Positions 45,992 through 54,475 of a stretch of 64,000 nt of DNA are shown here, one piece after another (position 1 is the stretch's first letter; each line of letters opens with the position of its first letter). Source of the stretch: Borreliella bissettiae DN127 (GTDB taxonomy: Bacteria > Spirochaetota > Spirochaetia > Borreliales > Borreliaceae). The stretch is taken from positions 372,001 to 436,000 of the forward strand of contig NC_015921.1 in NCBI RefSeq assembly GCF_000222305.1. Reading direction: 5' to 3'. A model generated the notes under the pieces. The model was not told where the DNA came from and ran no database searches. It worked only from the letters and a program-made list of their open reading frames with translations. A program made the position numbers and the translations under genes.

Positions 45992-47865
45992 TCAGATTCC
46001 TTTAATTTTAAAGATTTCAAAAAAATTACCAAAGCTGTTGCAACTGCAACTCCAACAGCAATTGCAATAATAAACTCAAATTTATTATCAATAACAGGAA
46101 GCACTATTGGTCCTCCGTGTGGAGCATGATTAGCAACACCTAAAAAAGCAGCAATAATGCTTGCCACAGCCCCCCCCATCACTATTGAAGGAATTACTCG
46201 TCCAGGATCACTAGCAGCAAAAGGAATAGCCCCCTCGCTAATACCAATAAATGAAATTAAAAAGGCTATTTTGCCAGATTCTTTTTCTTCATTTTCAAAT
46301 AATTTAGGCGCTAAAAAAGTTGCAAGCCCCATAGCCATAGGAGGAACAGGAATTGCTGCTGCTACCATTCCCATTATTTCTGGCACTTGAGGAATCAGTC
46401 CTACACCAAAAAGAAATGCCACTTTATTAAAAGGCCCGCCCATATCAACAGTAATCATTGAACCTAATACTAAGCCTAAGAAAATTTTGCCCAACACGCC
46501 AAACGTTTCTGAATTACTCTGTAAAGATTTAAGCCCACTCTCAAGCACCCCCATAAATTCTCCAACATAAACACCAACATACAACATAAAAAAACCAACA
46601 ATAATAGTGCTTATTAGTGGAATTACAAATATGGGCATAACGGGCCTTAACCATTCAGGAACAGATCTTCTTGCTAAAAACCTTGCAACATAGCCTGCAA
46701 GAAACCCTGCAAATATTGCACCCAAAAACCCTGCTTTTACATTTCCAGACATTACTCCGCCAACAAGACCGGGCGCAAGACCAGGCTTATCAGCAATTGA
46801 CATTGAAATAAAACCAGCAAGCACAGGCAGCATCAGCCCAAAAGCAACAGAACCAATATCTGCAATCTGCTTATAAAATGGATGCTCAGAAAAATTAGGC
46901 CCATCAGGACCAATCCCAACAAAAGCAATGCTAAGAGCAATTAAAATTCCCCCACTTGCAACAACAGGAATCATTGGAGATACTCCGCTCATTAAATATT
47001 TATAAAAACTGCCCTTGCCGGTTACAATCGAAGCTTTAGAAGCACTATTAGCACCAGAATCTTTGCTTTTAAATACTGGCGCATTAAAAGATTCATTAAT
47101 AATATTTTCTGTATTGTTTATCGCTTTTACAGTTGAAACTTTATAAACTCTCTTACCTTCAAATCTCTTTTCATCAATATCCTTATCAACAGCAAGTATT
47201 ACAACCGCTGCATTCCTAATTTCCTCTTCAGTTAGGGCATTTTCAATGCCAATAGATCCTTGAGTTTCTACTCTAATGCTGTAACCCTGCTTTTTAGCTT
47301 CATTTTCAATTTTCTTTGCTGCAATATATGTATGGGCAACTCCAACAGGACAAGCAGTTACGGCTACTATTTTTTCTGCTTTTGTAGCTCCAAAAACCTC
47401 TTCTTTGGCTTTTCTTTGAACATTTTCTATATAATAATAAATGTCATCAGTAGTAACAAACCCGCTTAAAGCATTTTGAAAAGCATCATCTTCAAAAAGT
47501 TTAGCTATAAAAGCAATCGCCTTAAGATGCTCATTACCTTGTTGCTTTTTTGACATACAAATCAAAAATATTAAATTAACAGGAGGATTCTCTTCAGACC
47601 ACTTAACCCCAGCGCCCTTAATGCAAAGCAACGAAATAAAACTGGTCTTAACAACATCTCCTATAAAATGAGGAATTGCAACCCCATTTTCCCAAGAAGT
47701 GTCACCTATCTTTTCTCTATCAAGAATTCCTTGAAGAAACTCTTGTTTATTGTCTATATATCCCCTATCATTGACTTTTTCAACTAAAAAATCAATTACA
47801 TCTTCTTTTGAATTTACTTCTGGCAAAATAAATACAAGATCTTTTTTCAAAAAATTAAAAAACAT
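45988..47865 (-). CDS. fruA: PTS fructose-family IIABC permease (BB0408 ortholog)
   Basis: A 625-residue three-domain PTS permease that imports and phosphorylates a sugar, probably fructose or mannose. The IIA domain holds the phospho-His in G-V-A-I-P-H-F (His66). The IIB domain holds the phospho-Cys in V-T-A-C-P-V-G-V-A-H-T-Y (Cys172). From about residue 285 the IIC domain has eight or so membrane segments with the typical P-E-W-L-R-P-V and G-P-F-N-K-V-A-F-L-F-G stretches. All phosphorylation sites are intact. The partner downstream is manA. A palindrome upstream (47892-47910) may be a regulatory site. B31 has more than one FruA-like protein, so the substrate is not fixed by sequence. Confidence 0.95.
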   Translation of the reverse strand: MFFNFLKKDLVFILPEVNSKEDVIDFLVEKVNDRGYIDNKQEFLQGILDREKIGDTSWENGVAIPHFIGDVVKTSFISLLCIKGAGVKWSEENPPVNLIFLICMSKKQQGNEHLKAIAFIAKLFEDDAFQNALSGFVTTDDIYYYIENVQRKAKEEVFGATKAEKIVAVTACPVGVAHTYIAAKKIENEAKKQGYSIRVETQGSIGIENALTEEEIRNAAVVILAVDKDIDEKRFEGKRVYKVSTVKAINNTENIINESFNAPVFKSKDSGANSASKASIVTGKGSFYKYLMSGVSPMIPVVASGGILIALSIAFVGIGPDGPNFSEHPFYKQIADIGSVAFGLMLPVLAGFISMSIADKPGLAPGLVGGVMSGNVKAGFLGAIFAGFLAGYVARFLARRSVPEWLRPVMPIFVIPLISTIIVGFFMLYVGVYVGEFMGVLESGLKSLQSNSETFGVLGKIFLGLVLGSMITVDMGGPFNKVAFLFGVGLIPQVPEIMGMVAAAIPVPPMAMGLATFLAPKLFENEEKESGKIAFLISFIGISEGAIPFAASDPGRVIPSIVMGGAVASIIAAFLGVANHAPHGGPIVLPVIDNKFEFIIAIAVGVAVATALVIFLKSLKLKESE

Positions 47866-47891
47866 AATTGTGGTCTCCTAGTAATTAAACA

Positions 47892-47910
47892 TATTGTATA
47901 ATATACAATA
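47892..47910. promoter_or_regulatory. 19-base palindrome upstream of fruA
   Basis: TATTGTATAATATACAATA reads as an inverted repeat with 9-base arms around one central base. It lies 27 bases upstream of the fruA start codon, in the region where the promoter and its -10 element (TATTAT/TATACA-like on the minus strand) should be. Its size and position suit an operator for a repressor dimer, but the regulator is unknown. Confidence 0.45.
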
Positions 47911-48000
47911 AAATAGCATACTACAGCCACCTAATATAAAAAATATTTTTTAAGCTAACCGGGAAATTCTCTACAAATACACGTAATAATATTGAAAATA

Positions 48001-48029
48001 TTGAAAAGGAAAAACAATTTTTATATTAT
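48001..48029 (+). promoter_or_regulatory. Candidate promoter for BB0410
   Basis: TTGAAA at 48001 and TATTAT at 48024 are spaced 17 bases apart. The start ATG is only 16 bases beyond the -10 element, so a transcript would have a leader of roughly ten bases and no ribosome site is visible in it. Confidence 0.5.
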
Positions 48030-48045
48030 TTAAAATAATCTGTTT

Positions 48046-48675
48046 ATGAAAAAAAATCCAAACATTTGTATTTTCTTAACATTGCTTATCATTCCCACTT
48101 TAAATGCACTTGTAAACGAAGAAGACAATGCTAATGAAAAAAATAATCAACTCAAACAAAGTTCTAATTTTTTTAGCCCAGAAAGAGGATTCACATACTC
48201 AACAGGAATTGGAATTGGAATTGGATTTTTTCTAAATTCAAATATTAAACACCTTATTTTTAGACCCTATTATACATTTTCTAATAATACTTTTGATTTT
48301 TTAATTGTTGCTATGATATTAACAAAAGAAAGCCTTAATATCCCCCAAAAAATGCAATACTTTAAATCTTATATTGGGGGAGGAATAAACTGGCACATTG
48401 CAAACTTAATTAAAAAAACAAAATATTTTTCAGCTACCATTGGCATAGGTGGTCGTTTTTACCTATCTACAAATTTTATAGGAGACATTCGATTTTACGA
48501 AAAATTGCCTTATGTGATAGAGCCTTATATGTTTATTGAAATTTCTTCTAAAAAGGCAATTCCTTTAATGGGGGTGGACTTTAAAATTGATTTTTTATTT
48601 TTAGATACATTTAACATTTCTTTTGATTTCACTATTAGATATAATTTTAAGGACGAAAACGAGTTGGAAACATGA
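48046..48675 (+). CDS. Putative outer-membrane beta-barrel protein (BB0410 ortholog)
   Basis: A 209-residue exported protein. The first 20 or so residues (M-K-K-N-P-N-I-C-I-F-L-T-L-L) are a signal sequence. The mature part begins with a charged Glu/Asn-rich linker, then the Gly-rich strand-like start S-T-G-I-G-I-G-I-G-F-F-L, similar in form to BB0405, BB0406 and BB0378. It ends with alternating strands (F-N-I-S-F-D-F-T-I-R-Y-N-F). No catalytic motif is present. Its stop overlaps the nuclease gene start by four bases. Family membership is by visual resemblance, so it is an inference. Confidence 0.75.
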   Translation: MKKNPNICIFLTLLIIPTLNALVNEEDNANEKNNQLKQSSNFFSPERGFTYSTGIGIGIGFFLNSNIKHLIFRPYYTFSNNTFDFLIVAMILTKESLNIPQKMQYFKSYIGGGINWHIANLIKKTKYFSATIGIGGRFYLSTNFIGDIRFYEKLPYVIEPYMFIEISSKKAIPLMGVDFKIDFLFLDTFNISFDFTIRYNFKDENELET

Positions 48676-49550
48676 AAAAAAGGTCAAAATTTCTTCTTTA
48701 CTGCTATATTTTATGCCTAACAGGATTTTTATTTTTTTCCTTAAATCCCAAAGCCTTAAAACAAATTAAACACAAAATTTCTGACTATTTAGAAATAATA
48801 GAAAATAAATACATTACCATTACAAAATCTATTCCAATAAAAGAATCCCAATTAATACCAAAAGGATATCTTACTACTCAAATAATAAGCAAAAAACACT
48901 ACACCTTAGGGTATGCTGAAAGCGCAAGACAATCCGAATGGGCTGCTTATCCACTTAAAAGAGAAATGGTAGAACTAGCATTAACTTTGTTAAAATCAAA
49001 AAAAATTAAAAGGAGCACCAAATTCTTTGAAGACACCAACATCAGGGGCACTTTTCCAAAACTTGAAGATTACTTTAAAAGCGGTTACGACAGAGGACAC
49101 ATAGTAAGTTCTGCAGACATGTCTTTTTCTGAAAATGCAATGAAAGATACATATTTTTTATCAAATATGTCACCTCAAAAAAGCGAATTCAATTCTGGAA
49201 TTTGGCTAAAACTTGAAAAATTAGTAAGGGAATGGGCAATCTCAAAAGGATATATATATATCATTAGCGCTGGAATTTTAACAGAAAATAAAGGATTTAT
49301 TGGCAAAAACAAAATTTTGATACCTAAAAATTTTTATAAAATAGTATTGGCAATTAATAATAATTATTATGATATAATCTCTTTTATTATCCCAAATGAA
49401 AAAGCAAAAGACTTGGATTTGAAAAATTATGTTGTTAGCGTCGATTCAATTGAAAAAAAAACAAAAATAGATTTTTTTGAAAAACTTGATTCAAAAATCA
49501 AAAAAAAGATTAAAAAAATACAAAACACGCATTCTTGGAAATTTAAATGA
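48672..49550 (+). CDS. nucA: DNA/RNA non-specific endonuclease (BB0411 ortholog)
   Basis: A 292-residue nuclease of the beta-beta-alpha-metal family (as in Serratia nuclease and NucA). The active-site motif D-R-G-H is at residues 140-143, in the context G-Y-D-R-G-H-I-V-S, and the conserved metal-binding Asn sits in L-S-N-M-S-P-Q at about 165. An N-terminal hydrophobic stretch (residues 8-23) makes it exported or membrane-anchored, so it acts outside the cytoplasm, on external DNA or RNA. That suits scavenging of purines and pyrimidines, which Borrelia cannot make; the Bmp proteins in this window would bind the products. It overlaps the genes on both sides (four bases each). Confidence 0.93.
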   Translation: MKKRSKFLLYCYILCLTGFLFFSLNPKALKQIKHKISDYLEIIENKYITITKSIPIKESQLIPKGYLTTQIISKKHYTLGYAESARQSEWAAYPLKREMVELALTLLKSKKIKRSTKFFEDTNIRGTFPKLEDYFKSGYDRGHIVSSADMSFSENAMKDTYFLSNMSPQKSEFNSGIWLKLEKLVREWAISKGYIYIISAGILTENKGFIGKNKILIPKNFYKIVLAINNNYYDIISFIIPNEKAKDLDLKNYVVSVDSIEKKTKIDFFEKLDSKIKKKIKKIQNTHSWKFK

Positions 49551-50326
49551 AATCAATATTTGCAAAGTTAAACTCTTCTATTAATCTCTTTCTTTTTATA
49601 ATTTTTATTTTAGCAACACTAGTTATACTGACTTTCTCTTATAAAATAAAATATAATGAAAATTATCAAAATTATATTCTAGAAATTTACAATAATAATT
49701 TTATAATATTGGTTAATAAATTAGCCATATTTATTGCTGGAATCATAGGCTCGCTGTGGTCATATATTAACTACAAAAGAACCAACAATATACAATTTAT
49801 ATTTTTCTATTGTTTTATTAGTTCATATACATTAGAACCTATTTTGGTCTCTGAAGATTTTTTTTTAAAAAATAACCTAAATTCAAGTTATTATTTATTT
49901 ACAAAATTTATCCTTTTTGTAAACACTTTTTCATTATTAAATTTATTTTTTCTAAGTTTATATATATGCGATTTCAAAATAAAATCAATACATTACACAA
50001 TTTATATTATTTTGATCTTTGCCTGCATATATAGTTACACAATGCCTATTAATTCGTACGAAAATAGTCAAAACCACGGCATTCTTAAAATCGAAAGTAC
50101 AAAATTTTACATAGACGCATTCTTATTGCTTATTTTAACAAACTTTATAGTAGCCTTTTTAAGAAAAAAAAGCTTTGATTATTTTTTACTTTTTGTTTCA
50201 ATGCTCTTAATATTAAGCGGAATTTACTTGAATTTACTAAAAATACCTTATGCCTTTCTCCCAATCTCAATTGGCATACCAATCTACTTAAAAAAATCAG
50301 GAAAAATTTTCTTTTACTGGCTATAA
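49547..50326 (+). CDS. Multi-pass membrane protein of unknown function (BB0412 ortholog)
   Basis: A 259-residue integral membrane protein with about seven hydrophobic segments across its length. The first is at residues 10-30 and the last near 230-250. Charged residues are few, and no transporter, enzyme or sensor motif is recognisable. It starts inside the stop of the nuclease gene (ATGA overlap), so it is translationally linked to it; a functional link with the nuclease is possible but not shown. Its 3' end overlaps the 3' end of the BB0413 gene on the other strand by 13 bases. Confidence 0.75.
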   Translation: MKSIFAKLNSSINLFLFIIFILATLVILTFSYKIKYNENYQNYILEIYNNNFIILVNKLAIFIAGIIGSLWSYINYKRTNNIQFIFFYCFISSYTLEPILVSEDFFLKNNLNSSYYLFTKFILFVNTFSLLNLFFLSLYICDFKIKSIHYTIYIILIFACIYSYTMPINSYENSQNHGILKIESTKFYIDAFLLLILTNFIVAFLRKKSFDYFLLFVSMLLILSGIYLNLLKIPYAFLPISIGIPIYLKKSGKIFFYWL

Positions 50327-50934
50327 AAAAAGGAAGTTAAAAAATAGGACGAAATTGAAACAACAAGTGGTAAAAATAAATTATCATAATTAGCAGAATC
50401 AAAAAGCTCTACCAATACTGCTAAAATTCCAAGAATTAAAGCTACTGTTAAATAAGGGAAAAAATAATAATATGAAAAAAAAGTAACACAAAATACAACA
50501 AAACTTCCAGAAATCGTTTTATTATTTACAAGCTTAAAAGAAGGAATTAACTTTCCAACAAGACTTGCAAATCCATCACCAAGACATACCGAAAATATTC
50601 CAATGTAATTAAAAGGATGCATAGCCAAACAATATGACATCAATATGCCTAAAAACAAAAAAACGGGCGAAAAAGATACTTTATTAGGCAATATTTTTCT
50701 TGATTTTAATATTATGTTTGAAATATTTTCAAAAAAAAGTAATTTTTTGTTAGTAATTCTAAAAATTTCAGAACTTAAATATAAAATCATAAAAAGTATA
50801 TTAGAAACAAGTCCTATCCAAAAATTTATTCCATAAAAAACCAAAACTATTACGCTAAAAACATGAAAAAATTTTCTAAAAATTTCATACTTAATATCTT
50901 CTCTAAGAATTGTTCTTTTAATCCTATTAAACAT
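50314..50934 (-). CDS. CTP-dependent lipid kinase-like membrane protein (BB0413 ortholog)
   Basis: A 206-residue protein with about six membrane segments. It carries the signature C-L-G-D-G-F-A-S-L-V-G-K-L-I near residue 117 and N-K-T-I-S-G-S-F-V-V-F shortly after, as seen in DGK1/SEC59/VTE5 CTP-dependent kinases and the related phosphatidate cytidylyltransferase-like family. A role in phosphorylating a lipid or isoprenoid alcohol fits, but the substrate is unknown. The N-terminal segment has K-F-F-H-V-F-S-V. It is convergent with BB0412 and divergent from cheR. Confidence 0.72.
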   Translation of the reverse strand: MFNRIKRTILREDIKYEIFRKFFHVFSVIVLVFYGINFWIGLVSNILFMILYLSSEIFRITNKKLLFFENISNIILKSRKILPNKVSFSPVFLFLGILMSYCLAMHPFNYIGIFSVCLGDGFASLVGKLIPSFKLVNNKTISGSFVVFCVTFFSYYYFFPYLTVALILGILAVLVELFDSANYDNLFLPLVVSISSYFLTSFFYSQ

Positions 50935-51130
50935 CGTTTGATTTTTTTAAATGCATATTAAATCGACATTTGCAAATATTTTTTCCAACACTCATTAAAT
51001 TCCTCATTTATTATTGCAAATAAATTAAAATAAACAAAAACATTTTTATAAAACTATGCCTTATAATAAAATTACTTGTATTAATTTTACAATTTTTTTT
51101 CAAAAAAAATATTCTTACCTAGAGATTTAT

Positions 51131-51155
51131 TATAAATAGGTAATACTTATTTATA
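51131..51155. promoter_or_regulatory. Near-palindrome upstream of cheR
   Basis: A 25-base imperfect palindrome with outer arms TATAAATA / TATTTATA and inner GTA / TAC, about 30 bases before the cheR start. It overlaps a region with promoter-like TATAAA. A binding site for a dimeric regulator is possible. The spacer it lies in is about 249 bases and has no gene. Confidence 0.35.
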
Positions 51156-51183
51156 AAGAGAAGAATTAATCGGGTTCCCAAAA

Positions 51184-52041
51184 ATGCTAGAAATTGAAGA
51201 TAAACTATTTTTAAAATTTTGCGACTTTATATATAACAACAGTGGAATTCGTTTTGATGAAAAAAATAAATTTGTTCTTCAAAGCAGAGTGAATGACGCA
51301 GTACGAGATCTTGCTCTTGAAAGCCCATCACAACTTTATAATTTAATAATTAGTGAAAAATTAAAAAAAGAATATTTCTTGGATTTAGTCACAACTAATT
51401 TAACAAGATTTTTTAGAAATTCACTACATTTTCAAACTTTTGAAAAATTTGTAATTCCCAATTTAATTAATATTAAAAACACAGAAGAAAAAAATAGGAT
51501 TATTATCTGGTCTGCAGGATGCTCAACAGGAGAAGAACCTTATTCATTAGCATTTGTACTCAAATCAAAGCTTCCAAAAGAAATAGATTTTGTTATTATT
51601 GCCTCTGATTTAAGCTTAAAATCTTTAATGATAGCAAAAGAAGGATATTATTCATCAAATAAATGTGAAAATATTCCTAAAGAATACAGGCACTATATAT
51701 ATCCTCATTCAAACGGATATAAAATTAAAAATGAAATTAAAAATCATATAAGATTTGACTATCATAACCTAAACTTTGAAAGTAATTTTTCACAAATTGA
51801 TGTTATTTTTTGCAGAAATGTATTAATATACTTTGATGAAAAATCAAAAATTAAAGTACTTAAAAAGTTTTACAACAATATGTCTAAAAACAGTTATTTA
51901 TTTATAGGGCACTCAGAATCACTTTTTGGGCTCAACCTTCCTTTTAAATTTTTAAAAACACCTTGGGCAATAATATATGAAAAAAAAGATACTAGCGGCC
52001 AAAAAGAAAAATTTAAATCACAAAATAAATATAAGTTATAA
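51184..52041 (+). CDS. cheR: Chemotaxis protein methyltransferase CheR
   Basis: CheR, 285 residues, methylates glutamates of chemoreceptors with SAM. The SAM-binding segment I-W-S-A-G-C-S-T-G-E-E-P-Y-S-L-A is present near residue 110, and D-V-I-F-C-R-N-V-L-I-Y-F near residue 217 is the family's C-terminal signature. The N-terminal helical domain (1-80) is typical. Borrelia has a second CheR elsewhere. It is followed by cheB after 32 bases, so both activities of the adaptation pair are encoded together. SAM comes from MetK, encoded earlier in the window. Confidence 0.96.
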   Translation: MLEIEDKLFLKFCDFIYNNSGIRFDEKNKFVLQSRVNDAVRDLALESPSQLYNLIISEKLKKEYFLDLVTTNLTRFFRNSLHFQTFEKFVIPNLINIKNTEEKNRIIIWSAGCSTGEEPYSLAFVLKSKLPKEIDFVIIASDLSLKSLMIAKEGYYSSNKCENIPKEYRHYIYPHSNGYKIKNEIKNHIRFDYHNLNFESNFSQIDVIFCRNVLIYFDEKSKIKVLKKFYNNMSKNSYLFIGHSESLFGLNLPFKFLKTPWAIIYEKKDTSGQKEKFKSQNKYKL

Positions 52042-52073
52042 TTAAACAAGAATAAAATAGGGAAAAAGTAACG

Positions 52074-53201
52074 GTGGAAACAAAAATTTCTGTACTTGTC
52101 ATAGAATACTTTGCTGTAAAGAGAAAACTTATATCAGACCTTATCAATTCGTCTCCAAAACTCCAAGTCATTGCAACTGCTTCTAATGGCAAATTTGCAA
52201 CAAATAAACTTAAAAAACATAACCCTGAAGTAATATTAATGAATTTAGAAGAAAACAATATAAAAGATATTCTATTTTTGGAGAAAAAAAACAATATAAC
52301 CAAAACAATACCAATTGTCGTCACTTCTTCAAATCAAAACCTAATAAATATTGCCGCTTTAAAGGGCGCCGATGCTCTTATTTTAGTATCTAAAAATAAA
52401 AAATCACATGAAATCAAAAAAGAACAAATTATTAATTTGCTTTTGGCCTATGGATCGATATCTATAAAAAACAAAATTGTTTGCAATAAAGATGTGAATA
52501 CAAAAAACTATGAAAGAGCTAATTTTTTTTTAAATCACAAAAATGATATTTCTTCATTAACCCAACTTGAAGAACATGCAAAAGAAAAAATATTAAATGA
52601 AAAAGAAATAAAAAAACTTAAACTGCGAAAATTTGACATAATAGCAATTGGAGTATCAGCAGGAGGCCCCGCAGCCTTAAAATCAATATTACCAGAAATA
52701 CCTGAAAGCTTTCCCCCAATAATAATTGTTCAACACATGCCTAAAGGATTTACAAAAGAATTTGCAAAAAATCTTAACAATCTTTGCAAAATAAACGTAA
52801 AAGAAGCCACGAATAACGAAATATTAAAGCAAGGACATGCATACATTAGCTCAGGCGGATATCATACAAAAATCAAAAAAATCTACGGTAACTATCAAAT
52901 ACAAACCCTCGATGGCAAACATATAAATGGTCACAAACCATCTATTGGAGTATTGTTTCAATCTATAGCAGAGATTGCAAAAGACAAGGCAATTGCGCTA
53001 ATAATGACTGGAATGGGAAATGACGGATCAAGAGAAATTGGAGATATAAAAAAAGCTGGGGGACTAACTATTGCGCAAGACCAAGAAAGTTCCATGGTTT
53101 TTGGAATGCCAAAAATAGCAATAAAGGAAAACAATATAGACTATATAGTTCCACTAAACCATATGGTAAAATTATTAAAAGCTATACTAATTAATAGCTA
53201 A
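52074..53201 (+). CDS. cheB: CheB methylesterase with a degenerate receiver domain
   Basis: CheB removes methyl groups from chemoreceptors. The 375-residue protein keeps its esterase triad: Ser195 in G-V-S-A-G-G, His221 in V-Q-H-M-P, and Asp317 in G-M-G-N-D-G. The N-terminal receiver-like domain (residues 5-110) is altered: the acidic pair is E-Y (11-12) and the phosphorylated Asp is Asn57 in I-L-M-N-L. Activation by CheA phosphorylation, as in the standard CheB, is therefore unlikely by the usual route. The start codon is GTG. The linker (115-185) is long and lysine-rich. It follows cheR and is followed by traB after 23 bases. Confidence 0.93.
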   Translation: METKISVLVIEYFAVKRKLISDLINSSPKLQVIATASNGKFATNKLKKHNPEVILMNLEENNIKDILFLEKKNNITKTIPIVVTSSNQNLINIAALKGADALILVSKNKKSHEIKKEQIINLLLAYGSISIKNKIVCNKDVNTKNYERANFFLNHKNDISSLTQLEEHAKEKILNEKEIKKLKLRKFDIIAIGVSAGGPAALKSILPEIPESFPPIIIVQHMPKGFTKEFAKNLNNLCKINVKEATNNEILKQGHAYISSGGYHTKIKKIYGNYQIQTLDGKHINGHKPSIGVLFQSIAEIAKDKAIALIMTGMGNDGSREIGDIKKAGGLTIAQDQESSMVFGMPKIAIKENNIDYIVPLNHMVKLLKAILINS

Positions 53202-53224
53202 ATTTTTTAAACAAGGAATATTTT

Positions 53225-54439
53225 TTGGACAATAAACAAGAAAACACCAAAACAGAAGACTGTTTTTCTCATGTAAGTAAATTTAATATACACAATAAAA
53301 CAATATATATACTTGGAACTGCTCACGTGTCAAAAAAAAGCTCAGAAGATACTGCAAATTTAATAGAAATCTTAAAGCCAGACTATATTGCCGTTGAACT
53401 TGATGAGGCTCGCTACCATTCGATCTTAAACACTAATGAAAATGAAAAATGGAGAAACTTAGATATAGATAAAGCCTTAAAACAAGGAAGGGCCTTCTTT
53501 CTCATAATAAACATAATTCTTAGCAACTTCCAAAAAAAATTAGCAAAAGAACAGGGAATAAAGCCTGGTGAAGAAATGAAAACAGCTATTTTAAAAGCTA
53601 AAAAACACAATATTCCACTAATTCTTGCTGACAGAAAAATTGAGACAACTCTAAAAAGAGCTTGGATATCTATTCCAATATTTGAAAAAGCAAAAATAAT
53701 CTCAAGCCTTTTTTCCCTAACAGATGCAAAAATTACAAAAGATGAAATTGAAAAACTCAAAGAACAAGACGCTCTTTCAAAAATAATGGAAGAACTTTCC
53801 AAAGAAATACCCAAAGTAAAAAAAGTTTTAATTGATGAAAGAGATGAATTTATTACAAACAAAATACTTGAAGGAACAGGCATTATTCTTGCCGTTGTGG
53901 GCGCAGGTCATGTAAACGGAATAATTAGAACTTTAAAAGAAATAAGTCAAAATAATAAAATAATAAACGTTGAAGAACTCGATAGAGTCCCTAAAAAACA
54001 TTTTTCATTCAGCAAGATGCTATCCTACTTGATTGCAATTTCAATCATTTTACTAATAGTAAGCTCTTTTTACTTTAAGGGATTTGATTTTGCTTACAAA
54101 AATTTAAAGCTTTGGATAATATCTAACTCTCTTTTTTCAGGCATCGCATCCATTTTATTAAAATCCAATCCTTTAACAATTTTAACAGCTGTTGTAGGTT
54201 CTCCAATATTCTCCTTAATACCATTCATAGGAACAGGCATGGTGGCAGGACTTGTTGAAGCTTATATAAACAAACCAAAGGTCAAAGATTTTGAAAATCT
54301 ACAAGAAGAATTGTCGACAATAAAAGGATATTTCAAAAACAAAGTTACAAGAATTCTATTAATAGTGCTTTTTGTAAACCTTGGATCTACAATTGGAACA
54401 ATTGTAGGACTTAAATTTTTATTAAATGTTTTCAAATAA
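53225..54439 (+). CDS. traB: TraB-domain membrane protein (pheromone shutdown protein family)
   Basis: A 404-residue protein of the TraB/PrgY family. It begins with a TTG codon and has the segment Y-I-L-G-T-A-H-V-S-K-K-S near residue 30, D-Y-I-A-V-E-L-D-E-A-R near residue 55, and A-V-V-G-A-G-H-V-N-G-I near residue 225, all typical of the family. Three or more membrane segments occupy the C-terminal part (about residues 265-400). Family members were named from enterococcal pheromone shutdown and resemble metalloprotease-like folds; the biochemical role in spirochaetes is not established. It is in line with cheR-cheB-traB-adk-dipA, 23 bases after cheB. Confidence 0.9.
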   Translation: MDNKQENTKTEDCFSHVSKFNIHNKTIYILGTAHVSKKSSEDTANLIEILKPDYIAVELDEARYHSILNTNENEKWRNLDIDKALKQGRAFFLIINIILSNFQKKLAKEQGIKPGEEMKTAILKAKKHNIPLILADRKIETTLKRAWISIPIFEKAKIISSLFSLTDAKITKDEIEKLKEQDALSKIMEELSKEIPKVKKVLIDERDEFITNKILEGTGIILAVVGAGHVNGIIRTLKEISQNNKIINVEELDRVPKKHFSFSKMLSYLIAISIILLIVSSFYFKGFDFAYKNLKLWIISNSLFSGIASILLKSNPLTILTAVVGSPIFSLIPFIGTGMVAGLVEAYINKPKVKDFENLQEELSTIKGYFKNKVTRILLIVLFVNLGSTIGTIVGLKFLLNVFK

Positions 54440-54475
54440 ACCCTTAAAATAATAAATATTTACACAGGAGTATAT

